From assembly GCA_903821255.1 (NCBI GenBank), contig CAIJKT010000426.1, positions 1-9,374 on the forward strand: a stretch of 9,374 bases of DNA. Reading direction: 5' to 3'. The translations under genes were made by a program, and so were the position numbers. Shown piece by piece: positions 6,580-9,374 of the stretch (position 1 is its first letter; each line of letters starts with the position of its first letter). The DNA is from an uncultured Lentisphaeria bacterium. GTDB lineage: Bacteria > Verrucomicrobiota > Lentisphaeria > Victivallales > Victivallaceae. Below the pieces are notes generated by a model, which worked only from the letters and a program-made list of their open reading frames with translations, searched no databases and was not told the DNA's origin.

Positions 6580-7743
6580 TTATTTTACCGGGTACTGCCC
6601 GTATTTAAATGCGGTTTCGAAAACGGTGCAAATGTCCTCCGGCGGAACCAGCGGCTGGATGGCGTGTACCTGGTTGAAGACAAAGCCGCCGCCGGGAGCG
6701 AAAATCCGGATAAGATTTATTACATGCTCCTCCAGCGCCGTTTTATCCGCCTTGCCCAGTATGTTCTGGGTATCGCAGCCGCCGCCCCAGAAAACGATCT
6801 TCCTGCCGTATTTTTCTTTCAATTTAGCAGGGTCCATGCCTGTAGCGGAAATCTGTACCGGATTAAGGATGTCAGTACCCATTTCGATGATGCTGTCGAT
6901 CAGCGGTTCAATCGCCCCGCAGGAGTGCAAATACAGCTTCCAGTCTGTCTTTGAATGCAGCCACGAGGTGAATTTTTTATAATGCGGCGCAATCCGTTCA
7001 CGGAAAATATCCGGAGATAGCATCGGCGCATTCTGCGAACCGAAATCATCCGCAAAGGAAATGCAAAAAGTATATTCGCCAATGGCTTGATGCAGCAGCG
7101 TATATTTCTTAATCAGATCATCACAGCGTTGCGCAAGCATATCCCCGATTTTTTCCGGTTCCAGCATCAGGTCCATCATGAATTCCGGCTCCACGGAAAA
7201 GAAGTTCCCGCCAAAATTAGCCGCAATTGCATAATCAGTCTCTTCATAGATCCGGCGGGTGTTCCGCTGCAACGCCGCAAGGTTTTCATCGGTCAGATCG
7301 TAAGGCCACGAGAACCAGCTTTTCCCGTCTTCGGCGTCAAAGTAATAAGCTCCCGGGGGCATTAGAAACCGCTGCCCGGCAGCGTTTTTAAGCAATCTGG
7401 ACCCGTCGGTCCGGGTTTGAATATCAAGTCCAGCGGGATACAGCACGTCCATATCATCCGGTCTGCTGTGCAGCGAAAGCGGCGCCCATTCCTTGTGAAA
7501 AGCCAGGGCGTTTACCTGAATAACGTCTATATGCAGCCGCTCTCTTATAATTTCTTCCATCTGCGTCAACTGCTGCATAACATCATTGCATTTTACCGGT
7601 CCGCCGATGCCCAGATATTTTTTCAGGTTATGGCAGGCGATCACATGAATGCCGCTGGCCCCGGTAGTTCCGCCTAGATCGATGGGAACCCGGTCCGCTT
7701 CTTTAAACGCCAGCGCCGTCAATACTCTTTGTCTGCTGTTCAT
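6580..7743 (-). CDS. Uroporphyrinogen decarboxylase-fold protein (URO-D/MtaA-CmuA-like methyltransferase family)
   Basis: A 387-residue member of the URO-D superfamily, slightly longer than heme-pathway HemE. Recognisable are the N-terminal NSRQRVLTALAFKEADRVP, FADDFGSQNAPMLSPDIFRE (230-249), YLHSCGAIEPLIDSIIEMG (271-289), DILNPVQ (291-297) and WGGGCDTQ (319-326). His273-x-Cys275 and Cys323 form the H-x-C...C pattern that binds zinc in the corrinoid-dependent methyltransferases MtaA and MtbA and is absent from HemE. Membership of the methyltransferase-like branch is therefore better supported than heme synthesis. No corrinoid protein or MtaB-type partner is in the window, so the methyl donor or substrate is unknown; relatives occur in sugar operons of several phyla with no assigned role. 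The start at 7743 has AAGGA 11 bases upstream and sits 21 bp after the C-N hydrolase stop. Confidence 0.85.
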   Translation of the reverse strand: MNSRQRVLTALAFKEADRVPIDLGGTTGASGIHVIACHNLKKYLGIGGPVKCNDVMQQLTQMEEIIRERLHIDVIQVNALAFHKEWAPLSLHSRPDDMDVLYPAGLDIQTRTDGSRLLKNAAGQRFLMPPGAYYFDAEDGKSWFSWPYDLTDENLAALQRNTRRIYEETDYAIAANFGGNFFSVEPEFMMDLMLEPEKIGDMLAQRCDDLIKKYTLLHQAIGEYTFCISFADDFGSQNAPMLSPDIFRERIAPHYKKFTSWLHSKTDWKLYLHSCGAIEPLIDSIIEMGTDILNPVQISATGMDPAKLKEKYGRKIVFWGGGCDTQNILGKADKTALEEHVINLIRIFAPGGGFVFNQVHAIQPLVPPEDICTVFETAFKYGQYPVK

Positions 7744-7764
7744 TTGTCAGAAAATCCTTTCAGT

Positions 7765-8661
7765 TCAGCGTTCAAGAGCCTGCCGGGAGGACGCTAAATA
7801 ATCGTCAAATTCGACCAGCCCGAATTCTTCTGCCACTTCAGGAGCGGAAATCTCATCCGTCAGACTGTATAAAACCGCCACTCCCAAGTCAGGCGCGGCA
7901 TCAATCAATATTTTGCGGCCGTACTTGCGCCGGATGTCCGGGAACTTCGCAATGTTTTTGTCCTGATGCATAAAAAAACGGTCAAGATTGACTCTCGCCC
8001 ATGCGATTCTGCCATAAAAATTGGCCGAGTTCAAAATCCGCCCAAGCGGATCAAGGATATCGCTGGTGTTGTCTTTGCAGGCGGCGGCGAAATAGCAGCG
8101 GCATTGATAAGCCCAGTTCTGCTGCAAATGTCCGCCATGAAACATACTGGAAAAACACAGCACGTCCGGACGAAGTTTCTGATAGGAGTCCCGCAGTTCG
8201 TCGAAATTCAAGTCAAAGCAGATCACCCCGCCAAGCCGACCGGCAGGAGTGTCAACCACATTGGCGCCGCCGCCGGCGGAAAGTCCTTTATCCAGTTCCC
8301 CCTGAGTCGGAAACGCCTTCCGGTAATCACCCAGCAACTCCCCGTCCGGGCCGATGAAAACCAGCGCGTTGTAAACTTTGCCGCCGTCTTCAAGTTTAAT
8401 GGAGCCGGCAATAGTACAACGGTTGCGCATGGCAAAATCACGGTAGGCATTGAACATCGGTCCTGGCCGTTGCGCGCTCTCCGCCTGTTTTACGGTTTGG
8501 CCGATGGACTCCATACCCTCGCAGGTGACGACGAGATCAGCGCCGGTACCGTCCAGCCTGGATTCCGCCTCCCGGAATTGCGCCAGCGCCATCTGCTGAG
8601 GGTCATTCCCCTGTTCGGAAACTTGAAAATGAATAGTCGCGATATTGATAAAACGTACCAT
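7765..8661 (-). CDS. Carbon-nitrogen hydrolase (nitrilase superfamily)
   Basis: A 298-residue alpha-beta-beta-alpha nitrilase-fold enzyme with the Glu-Lys-Cys triad in place: Glu48 in VVTCEGME, Lys115 in YRKAFPTQGE and the nucleophile Cys148 in GVICFDLNF. An additional conserved-type Glu lies at 122. Length is normal. The superfamily hydrolyses non-peptide C-N bonds of amides, N-carbamoyl compounds and, more rarely, nitriles; the insertion SSMFHGGHLQQNW (171-183), rich in His and Gln, may shape the pocket. It is the first gene of the operon, placed directly behind the presumed promoter, with an AAGGGA ribosome site 7 bases before the ATG. In a glycan operon, removal of an amide substituent from a sugar or aglycone is a reasonable guess, but the substrate cannot be read from the sequence. 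No signal peptide is present. Confidence 0.87.
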   Translation of the reverse strand: MVRFINIATIHFQVSEQGNDPQQMALAQFREAESRLDGTGADLVVTCEGMESIGQTVKQAESAQRPGPMFNAYRDFAMRNRCTIAGSIKLEDGGKVYNALVFIGPDGELLGDYRKAFPTQGELDKGLSAGGGANVVDTPAGRLGGVICFDLNFDELRDSYQKLRPDVLCFSSMFHGGHLQQNWAYQCRCYFAAACKDNTSDILDPLGRILNSANFYGRIAWARVNLDRFFMHQDKNIAKFPDIRRKYGRKILIDAAPDLGVAVLYSLTDEISAPEVAEEFGLVEFDDYLASSRQALER

Positions 8662-8710
8662 AAACCATTCCCTTTTCAGATTATGATTATTTACATTACA
8701 GTTTATACAG

Positions 8711-8721
8711 ATTATATTATA
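8711..8721 (-). promoter_or_regulatory. Presumed promoter -10 region of the seven-gene operon
   Basis: Two overlapping perfect TATAAT hexamers (8711-8716 and 8716-8721, minus strand) lie 50-60 bp upstream of the C-N hydrolase start. The -35 candidates at the right distance are poor (for example TTTAAC at 8738-8743, 16 bases from the upstream -10 box). This suggests either an activator-dependent promoter or chance in AT-rich DNA. A consensus TTGACA at 8765-8770 is too far away to pair with them. Confidence 0.4.
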
Positions 8722-8737
8722 ATGTTAAAACGTTATA
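8718..8737. promoter_or_regulatory. Imperfect 20-bp palindrome, candidate operator
   Basis: TATAATGTT-AA-AACGTTATA: two 9-bp arms matching at 8 of 9 positions around a 2-bp centre. It covers the upstream -10 box and the spacer of the presumed operon promoter, where a bound repressor would block RNA polymerase. Its size and symmetry suit a dimeric transcription factor. It does not match a LacI-family consensus exactly (no central CG), and no regulator gene is in the window. Confidence 0.4.
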
Positions 8738-8777
8738 GTTAAATGGCAAAAAACACAGGTTACTTGTCAAAATGCAC

Positions 8778-8801
8778 AAAAATTATCTACCGGTTGTAGA
8801 T
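8778..8801 (-). terminator. Weak intrinsic terminator-like hairpin after the carboxypeptidase gene
   Basis: On the minus strand ATCTAC and GTAGAT form a 6-bp stem with a 5-base AACCG loop, followed by AATTTTT. The TAG stop of the carboxypeptidase gene (8787-8789) lies inside the stem. The stem is short and AT-rich, so termination may be partial; a later run of six T at 8748-8753 has no good stem of its own. The element supports, but does not prove, that the sugar operon is a separate transcript. Confidence 0.4.
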
Positions 8802-9374
8802 TTCCGCGAAAAACTTTCTCAATACTTCCGCGAATTGAGACCCGAACTTACGCCATACCTTTGAGCTAGGCACACACCTGGTTGCATTAAGCCAGTTTGA
8901 ATTTAGTTCGTAGACAATGCTGTCGATTCCGTACAACTCAAGCAATCCGTAGCCGAAGGTAGTGCTTGCTCCTTTTTCAATCCCTTCTCTGAAATAAGAG
9001 TCTTCCCGCATCAGTTTTTCCAGTGTATGCATCCGCTCAAGATGGGCAGCGTCTGATCCCTCGTTAAAATGGAGTTTGCCATTGTCGTCATCATGAATAT
9101 CTATGGCGAAGCATGGAAGCATGCCATCTGCTTTGCGGTCATCAAGCCATCTGACCAGATGAAAATTCTCTGCGGCTTCATCTTTTGAGAAAGAGAGGCC
9201 ATCGGCAAAACCGCGATTGAGATCATAGCCGTTGACGTTAAAACGGGTCAGTCCGCGCACCACGCCATCCTTACAGGCCATCGGGAGTATGTGGATGTCC
9301 ATTCCCGCAAGTATTGCCGGATCTGAAAGCGCTTGTTCAATGATACCGTCGATAAACCAGTTCCCGCCCGCCTC
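8787..9374 (-). CDS. M14-family zinc carboxypeptidase, C-terminal part (runs off the right edge)
   Basis: The last 195 residues of a metallocarboxypeptidase; the open frame continues to the window end without a start, so it is 5'-truncated by the window and not by mutation. The fragment opens with EAGGNWFIDG, where the first Glu is the likely zinc ligand of the usual H-x-x-E-type site. HILPMACKDGVVRG (28-41) and NGYDLNRGF (48-56, with the substrate-binding Asn-Arg at 53-54) follow, then IDIHDDD (91-97, zinc ligand His94) and IVYELNSNW (153-161, catalytic Glu156). These are the ordered M14 landmarks. Such enzymes trim C-terminal residues from peptides or cleave peptidoglycan or amide-linked substrates; which applies is unknown. 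The leader that would reveal export is outside the window. It precedes the sugar operon by 125 bp and is probably transcribed separately. Confidence 0.87.
   Translation of the reverse strand, partial: EAGGNWFIDGIIEQALSDPAILAGMDIHILPMACKDGVVRGLTRFNVNGYDLNRGFADGLSFSKDEAAENFHLVRWLDDRKADGMLPCFAIDIHDDDNGKLHFNEGSDAAHLERMHTLEKLMREDSYFREGIEKGASTTFGYGLLELYGIDSIVYELNSNWLNATRCVPSSKVWRKFGSQFAEVLRKFFAEIYNR

Noticed and set aside
7966..8742. Long plus-strand open frame (258 codons) opposite the C-N hydrolase gene
   Set aside because: It lies antisense to a gene with a complete catalytic triad, its translation shows no family motif, and it runs into the AT-rich promoter region.
8765..8770. Consensus TTGACA -35 hexamer upstream of the operon
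   Set aside because: No -10-like hexamer lies 16-18 bases downstream; the TATAAT boxes are more than 40 bases away.
1..9374. CRISPR array, tRNA/rRNA genes, insertion sequences or phage attachment sites
   Set aside because: No regularly spaced repeats, cloverleaf-like sequences, transposase motifs or flanking inverted repeats were noticed on either strand by eye.

Overview
The window looks like one chromosomal stretch of an anaerobic or gut-type bacterium rich in carbohydrate-active enzymes. All ten genes that I can support lie on the minus strand, so the biological reading order runs from high to low coordinates. No rRNA, tRNA or phylogenetic marker is present. Uroporphyrinogen-decarboxylase-like proteins placed inside sugar operons with unusual TIM-barrel hydrolases are frequent in the Lentisphaerae/Victivallales and Planctomycetes. 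I therefore suggest that kind of host with low to moderate confidence; a Firmicute is not excluded, because the DUF948-YtxH pair at the left edge is also common there.

Region by region, in reading order. At 8787-9374 is the C-terminal 195 residues of an M14 zinc carboxypeptidase, cut by the window edge and ending in a small terminator-like hairpin. At 8662-8786 is an AT-rich control region with two overlapping -10 boxes and a 20-bp imperfect palindrome. From 8661 down to 766 runs a tight seven-gene operon with gaps of 4 to 21 bp or 4-bp ATGA overlaps. In order it encodes a carbon-nitrogen hydrolase, a URO-D/methyltransferase-fold protein with an H-x-C...C metal site, an RbsD/FucU sugar mutarotase, a hypothetical glycoside hydrolase (HHGH6-like TIM barrel plus glutaminase-like domain), a short-chain dehydrogenase, a GH36-like alpha-galactosidase-type enzyme and an SGNH hydrolase. 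After about 240 bp of mostly AT-rich DNA with its own promoter come a DUF948 membrane protein and the start of a YtxH protein, an envelope-stress-type pair unrelated to the sugar operon.

The seven operon genes plausibly form an intracellular route for a decorated oligosaccharide. None has a visible signal peptide. Two hydrolases would release a sugar, the SGNH enzyme would remove an ester and the C-N hydrolase an amide. FucU would interconvert the anomers of the released sugar (L-fucose or a relative), and the SDR would oxidise it. The job of the URO-D-like protein is unknown; demethylation of a methylated sugar is one hypothesis. No transporter, regulator or sugar kinase is inside the window, so the substrate cannot be fixed from this sequence alone.
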